Part shown: positions 24,639 to 32,996 of the stretch, one piece after another
Numbering within the stretch: the stretch's first letter is position 1
How the letters are laid out: every line of letters begins with the position of its first letter
Source of the DNA: an uncultured Chloroflexota bacterium
GTDB taxonomy: Bacteria; Chloroflexota; Limnocylindria; Limnocylindrales; CSP1-4
NCBI GenBank assembly: GCA_903822495.1
Contig: CAIJPD010000018.1
Location: 62,001 to 126,000 of the forward strand
Direction: 5' to 3'
DNA length: 64,000 nt
Notes under the pieces: model-generated
What the model was told of the DNA's origin: nothing
Seen by the model: only the letters and a program-made list of their open reading frames with translations
Databases searched by the model: none
Program-made: the position numbers and the translations under genes

Positions 24639-24658
24639 ATCATCGCACCCGATACCAT
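24639..24658. promoter_or_regulatory. Back-to-back -10 boxes of divergent leaderless genes
   Basis: The two start codons at 24632 (minus GTG) and 24665 (plus ATG) are only 32 bp apart. GATGAT (24644-24639, minus) and TACCAT (24653-24658, plus) each end six bases before their start codon. The -35 region of each gene would fall inside the other gene's coding sequence. Confidence 0.6.
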
Positions 24659-24664
24659 CGCCCG

Positions 24665-25507
24665 ATGCAGGAGTTCCCCTTCCCCGGCGAGCCGGTCGTC
24701 AGGCTCACCCGGGTTTCCGTCCATCGCTCCGACCGGACCATCCTCGGCCCGCTCGACCTGGAGATCCACGCGGGCCAGCGATGGCTCGTCCTGGGTCCCA
24801 ACGGGTCCGGCAAGACCACGCTGATGCAGGTCATCAGCACGTACCTCTGGCCCACCGAGGGCGAGGTCGAGATCCTGGGCGGGCGGATCGGCGAGATCGA
24901 CGCGCGGGAGCTCCGCCGTCGCGTGGGGTATGCCGGTGGCGGGCTGGAGCCGGCCATCGACCCGGACCTCCCCGCGGTGGACGTGGTCATGACCGCCCGA
25001 AAAGCCGCGCTGGCGCCGTGGTGGCACACGTGGGAGGAGGCGGATCGCGAGCGAGCGCGCGAGCTCCTCGACCGGTTCGGCGTGGGCGGCCTGGGTCGCC
25101 AGGCGTTCGGCCTGCTCTCCAGCGGCGAGCGTCGCCGGGTGCAGTTGGCGCGGGCGATGATGCCCGACCCGGAGCTGCTGATCCTCGACGAGCCCACGGC
25201 CGGGCTTGATCTGGGCGCGCGCGAGGAGCTGTTGCGCGACCTGGCGCTCCTGGCCGCGGACCCCGCCCTCGCGGCGATCCTCCTTGTCCTGCACCACGTC
25301 GAGGAGATCCCCGCCGGGTTCGACCGCGCGCTCCTCCTCCGGGCGGGACGGGCCGTCGCGACGGGTCCCACGCCGGAGGTCGTCGCCTCGGGCCCGCTGT
25401 CGACGGCCTTCGGGTTGCCGATCCGGGTGGAGGGCGCGAACGGCCGCTACTGGGCCCGCCTCGACGACCGGCAGCCGGACGCTGGTGAGGCCGAGCGCCG
25501 CGGCTGA
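24665..25507 (+). CDS. Stand-alone ABC ATP-binding protein (ModF/YlmA-like)
   Basis: A 280-residue ATPase without a permease gene nearby. Walker A LVLGPNGSGKTTLMQVI, Q-loop region RRVGYAGGGLEPAI (the expected Gln is replaced by Gly-Gly-Gly), signature LLSSGERRRVQLARAM, Walker B LLILDEPTAGLDLGA, and a switch His doubled in LVLHHVEEIPAGFD. The LHHxEEIP motif is what I know from the YlmA/ModF-like orphan group. Start ATG 24665 follows TACCAT by six bases with no Shine-Dalgarno. The PBP gene starts 63 bp downstream with its own promoter-like box. Confidence 0.88.
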   Translation: MQEFPFPGEPVVRLTRVSVHRSDRTILGPLDLEIHAGQRWLVLGPNGSGKTTLMQVISTYLWPTEGEVEILGGRIGEIDARELRRRVGYAGGGLEPAIDPDLPAVDVVMTARKAALAPWWHTWEEADRERARELLDRFGVGGLGRQAFGLLSSGERRRVQLARAMMPDPELLILDEPTAGLDLGAREELLRDLALLAADPALAAILLVLHHVEEIPAGFDRALLLRAGRAVATGPTPEVVASGPLSTAFGLPIRVEGANGRYWARLDDRQPDAGEAERRG

Positions 25508-25570
25508 TCCGCGGCTGATCGTCGGGCGCGACGGGGTGCCCCGCAGCGCCACATCTGGCACGATGGCGCC

Positions 25571-28393
25571 ATGCGATCCGAGTCCGACGTCTGGCGCAAC
25601 GGCGCCCGCTTCCAGCGCGACGCCCCACGCCGCCAGTCGCCACTGGGGCGCGTGGCCCTCGTGGTCTTCTTCACGCTCGCCGGGATCGGCGTCCTGGGCG
25701 CCGTCGGGGTCGTCGGAGCCTACCTGTCGCTGTCGCGCAACCTTGTCTCGACGGATGCGCTGGAGCAGATCGAGTACGCCGAGGAGTCGGTGATCTACGA
25801 CCGCTCCGGCCAGACCGAGCTGGCCCGCTTCGGCCAGGTCAAGCGCGAGGTCGTCACCTTCGACCAGATCCCACCGATCCTTATCGACGCGACCACCGCC
25901 GTCGAGGACAAGAGCTTCTGGACCAACTCGGGGTTCGACCCTGCGGCCGTCGCATCATCCTTCCTGGACACCCTGCGGGGCCGGTCGCGCGGCGCCAGCA
26001 CCATCACCCAGCAGCTGGTCCGCCAGCGACTCCTCGACCCGGCGCTGGTCCAGTCCACCGCGCGGACGGCCGAGCGCAAGCTCAAGGAGATCATCCAGTC
26101 GATCCGGCTCACCAAGGCCTATCCCGGCGAGGATGGCAAGAAGCGGATCATCACCGCCTACCTGAACCAGAACTTCTACGGGAACAACAGCTACGGCGTG
26201 GCAGCCGCCGCCAAGAGCTACTTCGGCAAGGCGCTCAAGGACCTGACGGTCTCCGAGGCGGCCATCATCGCCGCCCTCCCCCAGTCCCCGTCCACGTACG
26301 ACCTGGTCCGCAACGCCGTCCTGGATGCGGGCGGCAAGCTGGTGGTCCCGGCCACGGCAGACATCGTGGTCCGCCGCAACCGGGTCATCGACTTCATGGC
26401 GGACGACCGGACGCCGCTCTCCGGCAAGACGTGGACCGCCGCCCAGATCGCCGCCCTCAAGGCGGAGCCCGTGGTCCTGGCCGCCCAGTCCGGCGCGCCG
26501 TACCAGGCGCCCCACTTCGTCTGGGCCGTCCGCGAGGAGCTCACGCGCACGCTGTGCGGGGAGGCCGCCACCTGTCCCACGCTCGAGCGCGGCGGGTTCC
26601 GCGTGACGTCCACCCTGGACCTGGCACTCCAGAAGGTCGCGGAGAAGTGGGTGAAGGCCGCGACCATCGTCCCCAAGGCCGCCGATCCCGTGGCTGCGGC
26701 CAAGGAGCTGGGTCTCACCTACGCGGACTGGATGAAGAACCTGCGGACCAGGGAGGTCAACAACGGCGCGCTGGTAGCCCTCGACTACCAGACCGGCGAG
26801 CTGGTCGCGTATGTCGGCTCCGCGGACTACTACTCGACGTCGGGCTCGGCCCAGTTCCAGCCCAAGTTCGACGTCGTCGGCGACGGGTTCCGCCAGCCCG
26901 GCTCGGCGTTCAAGCCGTTCAACTACCTGATCGGGATCGACGAAGGGGCCATGACGGCCGCCAGCCTGTTCATGGACGTCGGGGTCGATGTCGGCGGCGG
27001 CTACACGCCCCACGACTCCGACAACCTGGAACGGGGGCCCGTCCGGCTGCGCAGCGCGCTGCAGTTCTCGCTCAACATCCCGTCCATCAAGGCGATGGCC
27101 ATCAACAAGCCAGAGCACGTCTTCAGCCGCGCGAAGGACTTCGGCCTCACCTTCCGGGCCGACACCACCCAGGCGGGCCTGGCGCTGGCCGTCGGCGTCG
27201 AGGAGATCCGTCCGGTCGACCTGGTCACCGGCTACGGCACCATCGCCAACGGCGGGCGGTACATCCCGCACACCGCCATCCTGCGGATCCAGGGAGCCGA
27301 CGGGCACGACGTGGTGCCGCCCTATCAGCCGCCCGCCGGGCGCCAGGTGGTGAAGGCCGAGGCGGCCGCCATCATCACGGACATCCTCGCCGATAACACC
27401 GACAAGAACGTCAACCCGTTCTGGGGCAAGTTCGCCATCGTCGACGGCAAGAACCTCCGGCCGGCCACGCTCAAGACGGGCACCAACGACGACGCCAAGG
27501 ACCTCAACGCCTACGGCTACATCGCGGCGCCCACCGACAAGGGCCGCGCCGCCGGGGAGTACGCCCTGGCCGTTGGCGCGTGGAACGGGAACAGCGACAA
27601 CACCCCCGTCTCAACCCCCGCCAAGCCCATCTTCTCGATCGACGTGTCCACCTACGTCTGGCAGGGCTTCCTGGCCGATGCCACCAAGGGCTGGACCATC
27701 AACCCGTTCCCCGACGTCCCGGGGCTGGAGCGCGTGGACATCGACCCGTGGACCGGGCTCCGCGTTCCCGCCGGCGCAAAGTCCATCAGCGAGGTCTTCC
27801 TGCCCGGCACGGCGCCCAAGCTGCAGGCCGGTGGCTCCGGCGGCGTGTGCGGCGACGCGGTGCTCGACAAGGTCGGCTTCGAATCGCGCTTCCCGGCCTG
27901 GCTGGCCGCCGACCGCGACTGGGTGGCCCGGGCGCTCCAGGGACCGGGCATCGCCGGGGGCATCGCCAACAACCAGACCAGCTACTTCTACAACGGCTCC
28001 TTCAACCCATGGGGCAAGACCTGGGGCGCCCTCCTGAACGCGGAGCCGTGCGTGCCGGCCACGCCCGAGCCGTCCCCAAGCTGCATCCCGTGGCCCACCC
28101 CGGGCCCCAGCGGCGTCATCTCGTCGCTCCCCGTGCCATCGCCCTCGGGCGCGGCGGCCCCTGCGGGCTCCGCACTCGGCGCAGTGCCGTGCCCCACGCC
28201 GCTGCCCAGCGGGTCACCGTCCGCGTCGCCGGGTGCCTCCGGGTCCGGCCTGCCCAGGAGTCCCTCGCCCGGGCCCAGCGGCACGGTCCGGCCCGGGCCC
28301 ACACCGACGCCCGTCCCGACGCCGATTCCGACGCCCGTACCCACGCCCGTACCCACGCCGACGCCCACGCCCACGCCGCAGCCCAGCGCCTGA
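25571..28393 (+). CDS. Class A penicillin-binding protein (transglycosylase/transpeptidase)
   Basis: A 940-residue peptidoglycan synthase. One membrane anchor (VALVVFFTLAGIGVLGAVGV, residues about 28-50) is followed by a GT51 domain with catalytic Glu112 (AVEDKSFW) and the RGASTITQQLVRQ motif. The transpeptidase domain has Ser445-x-x-Lys448 (QPGSAFKPFNY), SLN (FSLNIPSIKA) and Lys635-Thr-Gly. The last 130 residues are Pro/Ser/Thr-rich and end in a PTPTPVPTPIPTP-type repeat, probably a wall-spanning tail. Start ATG 25571 follows CACGAT by six bases. It suggests a cell with a real peptidoglycan layer. Confidence 0.95.
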   Translation: MRSESDVWRNGARFQRDAPRRQSPLGRVALVVFFTLAGIGVLGAVGVVGAYLSLSRNLVSTDALEQIEYAEESVIYDRSGQTELARFGQVKREVVTFDQIPPILIDATTAVEDKSFWTNSGFDPAAVASSFLDTLRGRSRGASTITQQLVRQRLLDPALVQSTARTAERKLKEIIQSIRLTKAYPGEDGKKRIITAYLNQNFYGNNSYGVAAAAKSYFGKALKDLTVSEAAIIAALPQSPSTYDLVRNAVLDAGGKLVVPATADIVVRRNRVIDFMADDRTPLSGKTWTAAQIAALKAEPVVLAAQSGAPYQAPHFVWAVREELTRTLCGEAATCPTLERGGFRVTSTLDLALQKVAEKWVKAATIVPKAADPVAAAKELGLTYADWMKNLRTREVNNGALVALDYQTGELVAYVGSADYYSTSGSAQFQPKFDVVGDGFRQPGSAFKPFNYLIGIDEGAMTAASLFMDVGVDVGGGYTPHDSDNLERGPVRLRSALQFSLNIPSIKAMAINKPEHVFSRAKDFGLTFRADTTQAGLALAVGVEEIRPVDLVTGYGTIANGGRYIPHTAILRIQGADGHDVVPPYQPPAGRQVVKAEAAAIITDILADNTDKNVNPFWGKFAIVDGKNLRPATLKTGTNDDAKDLNAYGYIAAPTDKGRAAGEYALAVGAWNGNSDNTPVSTPAKPIFSIDVSTYVWQGFLADATKGWTINPFPDVPGLERVDIDPWTGLRVPAGAKSISEVFLPGTAPKLQAGGSGGVCGDAVLDKVGFESRFPAWLAADRDWVARALQGPGIAGGIANNQTSYFYNGSFNPWGKTWGALLNAEPCVPATPEPSPSCIPWPTPGPSGVISSLPVPSPSGAAAPAGSALGAVPCPTPLPSGSPSASPGASGSGLPRSPSPGPSGTVRPGPTPTPVPTPIPTPVPTPVPTPTPTPTPQPSA

Positions 28394-28484
28394 TCCGGGT
28401 CGGGCGCGAGGGTCCCCACCGACCGGCCCTGCCTCGCCCTCGGTTCATCCTTCGCTCCCGACCCCCGCGAGGATGACCGCGTCG

Positions 28485-28490
28485 TATGAT
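28485..28490 (+). promoter_or_regulatory. -10 box TATGAT before the XRE-TPR regulator
   Basis: TATGAT ends seven bases before GTG 28498. The box itself contains an ATG (28486) that could be mistaken for the start. Confidence 0.55.
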
Positions 28491-28497
28491 GCTGGGC

Positions 28498-29790
28498 GTG
28501 AGTGCACTCAGGATCCGCCGTCGCGTGGTCGTGGACAACTCGGCGTTGGCCCGGACGATCGGGGGACGCATCCGCCGGGCGCGGAAGGCCGCTGGGCTGA
28601 CCCAGAGCCAGCTGGCTGGCGACCGCTACACCAAGGCCTACATCAGCGCCCTCGAATCCGGGATCTCCAAGCCGTCCATGGCGGCGCTTGACTATCTCGC
28701 CCCACGCCTCGGCACGACCGCAGCCGACATCCTCACGGACCCCGACAAGGCCTGGTCACGGCTGGAGGCGGACCTCGCGCTGGCCGGCGGCGACTGGGAG
28801 CGAGCGCTGGACGCCTATCGCGGCCTCGCCGAGGGCGAGCAGGAGCGCGGCACCCGCGCTGATCTCCTCACGGCGATCAGCGAATGCCTGTGTCGGCTGG
28901 ACCGGACCGCCGAGGCCATCCGCCCGGCATCGGACGCGGCCGGCCTGCTGGCCGCGTTGAACCGGACGGACGCCCAACTCAACGCAGAGTACTGGCTGGC
29001 CATTGCCCAGCACCGGCAGGACCACCCGAACGAGGCGCGTTCCATTCTCCGCTCCGTCCTGGATCGCCTGCGTGCCGCGCCACGCGCTGACCCGGATCTC
29101 ACGACGCGCGTCCTGATCGGATTGGCGACGGCGGAGGCCTCCCAGGGCGGGACCGCTGCGGCGCTCGCCTACCTGGAGGAGGCGCGTGCCGCCGCCCCGG
29201 ACGACCGCCGGCGCGGTGCGTTCTTCTCCACGCTGGCGATCGCCCAGCGCGAGGCCGGGGACCACGAAGGCGCCTTGCGGGCCGGCCTCCAGGCATTCGC
29301 CCTCCTGCGCAGCGCGGAATCGGCGATGGAAGCAGAGTTGATCGTCAGGGACCTTGCCCTGATCCACTTGGCCGCGGGCGACCACGAGCGGGCCCAGGCA
29401 CTGGCCGAGGAGTCTCGCGCGGCCGCAGCCGCGCGCGCCGACGAGCGGCAGGTGGCTATCCTGACAGACACGGCGTCGGTGATCGCCCTGGCTGCCGGCG
29501 ACACGACGCAGGCGCTCCTGCTGGCCAGGACGGCGATTGCGCTGGCCGAGCGCGCGGCACACCGCAAGACACAGCTCGATGGCCTGGTCAGCGAGGCGCG
29601 AGCCCTCGCGCGGCTCGGTCGTCACGAGGAGGCAATCGCCAGCTTCGAGCGGGCGAGCCACATCGCGGAAGAGGCCGGGCCGGCGTCGCGCCGGCGCGAG
29701 ATCATGTCTGAATGGGCGGAGAGCCTGGCACACCTCGGGCGCCATGACGAGGCCTACGGGCTCGTCCTGCGCGCGCTCGCGGCCCGCTAA
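28498..29790 (+). CDS. XRE-family HTH regulator with TPR repeats
   Basis: A 430-residue protein. Residues about 20-80 form a Cro/CI-type helix-turn-helix (GGRIRRARKAAGLTQSQLAG ... TKAYISALESGISKPSMAAL). The remainder is about eight tetratricopeptide-like helix pairs, rich in Ala/Glu/Arg (GDWERALDAYRGLAEGEQER, LGRHEEAIASFERASHIAEE). This layout matches peptide- or protein-responsive regulators of the RRNPP/Rgg style, or BREX/secondary-metabolism TPR regulators; the ligand is unknown. GTG 28498 is preferred over ATG 28486 because the latter lies within a near-consensus TATGAT -10 box. No neighbouring gene is an obvious target. Confidence 0.82.
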   Translation: MSALRIRRRVVVDNSALARTIGGRIRRARKAAGLTQSQLAGDRYTKAYISALESGISKPSMAALDYLAPRLGTTAADILTDPDKAWSRLEADLALAGGDWERALDAYRGLAEGEQERGTRADLLTAISECLCRLDRTAEAIRPASDAAGLLAALNRTDAQLNAEYWLAIAQHRQDHPNEARSILRSVLDRLRAAPRADPDLTTRVLIGLATAEASQGGTAAALAYLEEARAAAPDDRRRGAFFSTLAIAQREAGDHEGALRAGLQAFALLRSAESAMEAELIVRDLALIHLAAGDHERAQALAEESRAAAAARADERQVAILTDTASVIALAAGDTTQALLLARTAIALAERAAHRKTQLDGLVSEARALARLGRHEEAIASFERASHIAEEAGPASRRREIMSEWAESLAHLGRHDEAYGLVLRALAAR

Positions 29791-29902
29791 CCCTCCCCTG
29801 ACCCAGCACGCGGTCCACCGCGCCGACTGACGCACCCCGAGTGGCCCGGCGCTGGCAATTCATCCCGTAGCCTCCAACGCGAAGATCCGCGATGATGGCG
29901 TC

Positions 29903-31450
29903 ATGCAACCTGAGCGTCCCATGCTCCAGGCTCGTCCCGCCGTGGCCGGCGCCCTCGCCGGGGCGGTCGGTGCGGGCGTCGCGCTCGGCACGGCGGAGCT
30001 GCTCGCCGGCGTCCTGCCCGGGATCCCGTCGCTGGTCGCATCCGTCGGCCGCTGGATCATCGACAACCAGCCGCTCGGCGCCAAGGACGTCATGGTGTCG
30101 CTCTTTGGCACCAACGACAAGGCGGTCCTCGAGCTGGTCATCGTGGCGGTGGCCTTCGCCATCGGCGCCGTGCTGGGCATCGTCGCCGTGCGCAGCTTCC
30201 GGCTGACCTCGTACGCGTTCCTCGCCTTCGGGGCCGTGGGCTTCTTCGCCGCGCTGCGCGATCCCTCGGCCGTGCCCACCTTCGCCGTCGTGGCGGCGGC
30301 CACCGCGGTCGCGGCCGGGATCGGTACCGTCTCGTGGCTCACCGGCCAGGGCGGGGGCGCTCCGGGTCCCACGGGGGCGGTCGCGCCCAGCTGGTCGCGT
30401 CGAGGGTTCCTGGCCCGAACGGGGGCGCTGGGCTTCACGGCGCTGGTGGCCGGCGGGCTGGGCCGGCGTTTGATCGTGGCCCGGGAGGAGACGCCGGGTG
30501 CCCATCCCACGATCCCGCAGCCGGGCGCCGTGGTGACGCTCCCCGCCAGCGCGGACCTCGCGATCCCCGGCCTGACCCCGATCGTCGTCCCCAACGGCGA
30601 GTTCTACCGGATCGACACGGCCCTCATCGCTCCCAGCGTGGATGTCGCATCGTGGCAGTTGCGGGTCACGGGGATGGTGGACCGGCCCGTGACCCTCAGG
30701 TTTGATGAGCTGGTCGCCCTGCCGTTGATCGAGCAGTACGTGACCATCTCGTGCGTCTCCAACGAGGTGGGCGGGGACCTCGTCGGCAACGCCAAGTGGA
30801 CCGGCGTTCGCCTGCGCGACGTGCTCAGGATGGCTGGCGTCCAGGCTGGCGCCACGCAGCTCGTGGGCGAGTCGGTGGATGGCTTCACCGCTGGGATGCC
30901 CATGGCCTGGGTCATGGATCCGGCACGCGAGCCCATGATCGCCGTGAAGATGAACGACGAGGCGCTGCCCAGGCCGCACGGCTACCCGGCCCGGCTGATC
31001 ATCCCGGGCCTGTATGGCTATGTGTCAGCCACCAAGTGGCTCTCCGAGCTCCGGGTGACCACGATGGAGGCCGAGGACGGCTACTGGGTCCCCCTCGGCT
31101 GGTCCAAGGAGGCACCCATCCTCACGCAGTCGCGCATCGACCTGCCCCGGCGCGGGACCAACCCGCGCGGCAAGCAGGCCATTGCCGGAATCGCCTGGGC
31201 CCCGGACCGGGGGATCTCCCGGGTGGAGGTCCAGGTGGACGGCGGCGCATGGCAGGTCGCCACGCTGTCGCGGCCAATCTCCAGCACGACCTGGGTCCAG
31301 TGGAAGCTGGACTGGGATCCGGCCCAGGGCGAGCACACGATCGTCGTCCGCGCGACGGACGGCGACGGCATCACCCAGCCCGTGGACCGGACCCCGGCCG
31401 CCCCCGACGGTGCCCGCGGCTGGCACATCCGGGTCACGTCCATCGCCTGA
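29903..31450 (+). CDS. Membrane-anchored molybdopterin-dependent oxidoreductase (sulfite oxidase superfamily)
   Basis: A 515-residue protein with three parts. Residues 1-150 contain four hydrophobic helices (AVAGALAGAVGAGVALGTAE, LELVIVAVAFAIGAVLGIVA). An internal Tat-like motif SRRGFLARTGAL and another helix come next (about 166-190). Residues 205-515 are the Moco domain of the sulfite oxidase/YedY superfamily with the cofactor Cys284 in TISCVSNEVGGDLVG, SVDGFTAGMPMAWVMD, and the C-terminal Mo-co dimerisation domain (ISRVEVQVDGGAWQVA). The substrate may be sulfite or an oxidised amino acid. The N-terminal membrane bundle may replace a separate heme subunit; I see no obvious heme ligand pattern. 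Start ATG 29903 follows GATGAT by six bases. Confidence 0.88.
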   Translation: MQPERPMLQARPAVAGALAGAVGAGVALGTAELLAGVLPGIPSLVASVGRWIIDNQPLGAKDVMVSLFGTNDKAVLELVIVAVAFAIGAVLGIVAVRSFRLTSYAFLAFGAVGFFAALRDPSAVPTFAVVAAATAVAAGIGTVSWLTGQGGGAPGPTGAVAPSWSRRGFLARTGALGFTALVAGGLGRRLIVAREETPGAHPTIPQPGAVVTLPASADLAIPGLTPIVVPNGEFYRIDTALIAPSVDVASWQLRVTGMVDRPVTLRFDELVALPLIEQYVTISCVSNEVGGDLVGNAKWTGVRLRDVLRMAGVQAGATQLVGESVDGFTAGMPMAWVMDPAREPMIAVKMNDEALPRPHGYPARLIIPGLYGYVSATKWLSELRVTTMEAEDGYWVPLGWSKEAPILTQSRIDLPRRGTNPRGKQAIAGIAWAPDRGISRVEVQVDGGAWQVATLSRPISSTTWVQWKLDWDPAQGEHTIVVRATDGDGITQPVDRTPAAPDGARGWHIRVTSIA

Positions 31451-31517
31451 CGGCCCTCCGGCCGCGCTCGTCGGCGGCCCTCCGGTGACCTCGAGGGGTG
31501 GCTCGCCGGGAATCCGC

Positions 31518-31523
31518 TAGAGT
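31518..31523 (+). promoter_or_regulatory. -10 box TAGAGT, leaderless start
   Basis: TAGAGT, six bases (CGGCCC), then ATG 31530. The same dodecamer shape recurs before the nicotinamidase gene (45960) and, as TAGGGT plus CGGCCC, before the next gene at 32109. Confidence 0.6.
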
Positions 31524-31529
31524 CGGCCC

Positions 31530-32111
31530 ATGACACGTCGGCGCTTCCTCTTCGATCCTCCCGACCGCTTCGTGGCGGGCACCGTCGGCATGCCCGGCCA
31601 GCGCACGTTCCTGCTCCAGGCCAGGGAGGGCCGGCGCATCGTCTCGGTCGTACTGGAGAAGGCCCAGGTCGCCATCCTGGCCGACCGGCTGGAGCGACTG
31701 CTCGACGAGCTGTGGGAGGGCGGCCTGGCGGTCGCCGATCCAGCGGTGCTGCACGCGGATGATGGAGAGGATGCGTCGGGCGGCCCAGACCACCTCGACG
31801 AGCCGCTCAACGAGGCCTTTCGCGCGGCGGCGCTGACCCTGGGCTGGGATGCCGGAGCGCAGCGCGTGCTGATCGAGGCACGCTCCGAGGGCGCGACCAC
31901 GGACGAGGAGCTGGCCGAGCTGCTCGACGACGAGGACGAAGACGGCCCGGACCTGCTCCGCGTCAGGATGACGGCCGCGGACGCGCGCGGGTTCGTCCGG
32001 GGCGCCATGGCCCTGGTCAACGCGGGCCGACCGCCGTGCCCGCTGTGCGGAAGGCCGCTGGATCCGCAGGGCCACATCTGCCCGCGCAAGAACGGCCACT
32101 ACGTCAATTAG
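31530..32111 (+). CDS. DUF3090 family protein
   Basis: A 193-residue protein beginning MTRRRFLFDPPDRFVAGTVG and ending in a rubredoxin-like zinc ribbon (CPLCGRPLDPQGHICPRKNG). The middle holds an acidic stretch (ELLDDEDEDGPD). This is the DUF3090 (TIGR03847) family, known mainly from Actinomycetota, where it sits beside an SCO1664-family gene and a MSMEG_4193-type phosphomutase. The SCO1664 homologue follows immediately here; the phosphomutase is not in the window. Function unknown. Start by TAGAGT-N6-ATG. Confidence 0.88.
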   Translation: MTRRRFLFDPPDRFVAGTVGMPGQRTFLLQAREGRRIVSVVLEKAQVAILADRLERLLDELWEGGLAVADPAVLHADDGEDASGGPDHLDEPLNEAFRAAALTLGWDAGAQRVLIEARSEGATTDEELAELLDDEDEDGPDLLRVRMTAADARGFVRGAMALVNAGRPPCPLCGRPLDPQGHICPRKNGHYVN

Positions 32112-32114
32112 GGT
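32109..32114 (+). promoter_or_regulatory. -10-like TAGGGT formed by the DUF3090 stop codon
   Basis: The TAG stop (32109-32111) is the first half of TAGGGT, which ends six bases before GTG 32121. It may be an internal leaderless promoter, or its AGGG may act as a weak ribosome site after read-through transcription. Confidence 0.45.
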
Positions 32115-32120
32115 CGGCCC

Positions 32121-32909
32121 GTGCCTCAACCAGACGACGTACCAGGCCGCGACTCGCCGCCGGATCCGGTCGGGCCCACGGTCGGGGACCTTCAAGTCCT
32201 GGCCCAGGGAGCGCTGACCCTCATCGGACGGCTGGAGGGCTCCACCAACCACGCCATGCTGGTCCAGGCTGCGTGGCCTGGACGCAGCCCGTTGAACGCT
32301 GTCTACAAGCCCACCGCGGGCGAGCGGCCGCTCCGCGACTTCCCGAGCGGGACGCTCACCCGGCGCGAAGTCGCGGCGTGGCTGGTCTCCGAGGCCATCG
32401 GCTGGCGCATCGTGCCGCCGACGGTGTTGCGCGACGGCCCGTTCGGTGAGGGCATGGTCCAGCGCTGGATCGACCCCGATCCCACGGTGGACGTGGTCGC
32501 GCTGGTGATCGATGACGATCCGCGCCTGCGCCGCATGGCCGTCTTCGACGCGATCATCAACAACACCGACCGCAAGGGGAGCCACCTGCTGCCCGTCGCG
32601 GCCGAGCACGCCGACGGGCACGCATCCGGCCACGTCTATGGGGTGGACCACGGCGTCTGCTTCTCGCCCGTGCCCAAGCTCCGCACTGTGCTCTGGGGCT
32701 GGCGTGGCACACCGCTGGCCGATGACGAGCTGGCGGGCGTCGAACTCGTCCGCGACGCGCTGACCGCGGGCCTCGGGGACGGGCTACGCGCCCTCCTCCA
32801 CCCGACCGAGGTCGCGGCCACGCTGCGTCGGGCGGAGCGCCTCCTCCGCGAGCGCACCTTCCCCAACCCGCGACCGGACTGGCCGGCGGTTCCATTCCCG
32901 CCGTTCTGA
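32121..32909 (+). CDS. SCO1664 family protein (PI3/4-kinase-like fold)
   Basis: A 262-residue protein. Kinase-like landmarks: LNAVYKPTAGERPLRDFPSG (candidate ATP-binding Lys), AAWLVSEAIGWRIVPPTVLR, the catalytic-type segment MAVFDAIINNTDRKGSHLLP and the metal-binding-like VYGVDHGVCFSPV. The N-N-T-D-R and D-H-G blocks resemble HipA/phosphatidylinositol-kinase-like enzymes. TIGR03843 (SCO1664) members occur with DUF3090, as here. Substrate unknown. The GTG start at 32121 is nine bases after the DUF3090 stop. Confidence 0.88.
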   Translation: MPQPDDVPGRDSPPDPVGPTVGDLQVLAQGALTLIGRLEGSTNHAMLVQAAWPGRSPLNAVYKPTAGERPLRDFPSGTLTRREVAAWLVSEAIGWRIVPPTVLRDGPFGEGMVQRWIDPDPTVDVVALVIDDDPRLRRMAVFDAIINNTDRKGSHLLPVAAEHADGHASGHVYGVDHGVCFSPVPKLRTVLWGWRGTPLADDELAGVELVRDALTAGLGDGLRALLHPTEVAATLRRAERLLRERTFPNPRPDWPAVPFPPF

Positions 32910-32919
32910 CCGGGAATCA

Positions 32920-32948
32920 AACCGCCGCGCCCGGAGGGCGCGGCGGTT
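32920..32948. terminator. Perfect hairpin between convergent genes
   Basis: A 13-bp perfect stem (32920-32932 with 32936-32948) with loop GGA. The A-rich base before it and the TTC after it give AA/TT ends on either strand. It lies 11 bp after the SCO1664-family stop and 49 bp before the end of the minus-strand permease, so it can serve both. Confidence 0.7.
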
Positions 32949-32996
32949 CAGATGGGTCGAGGTGCAAGGCCGGCGGCGCCGGTCCCGGATCCCGCG

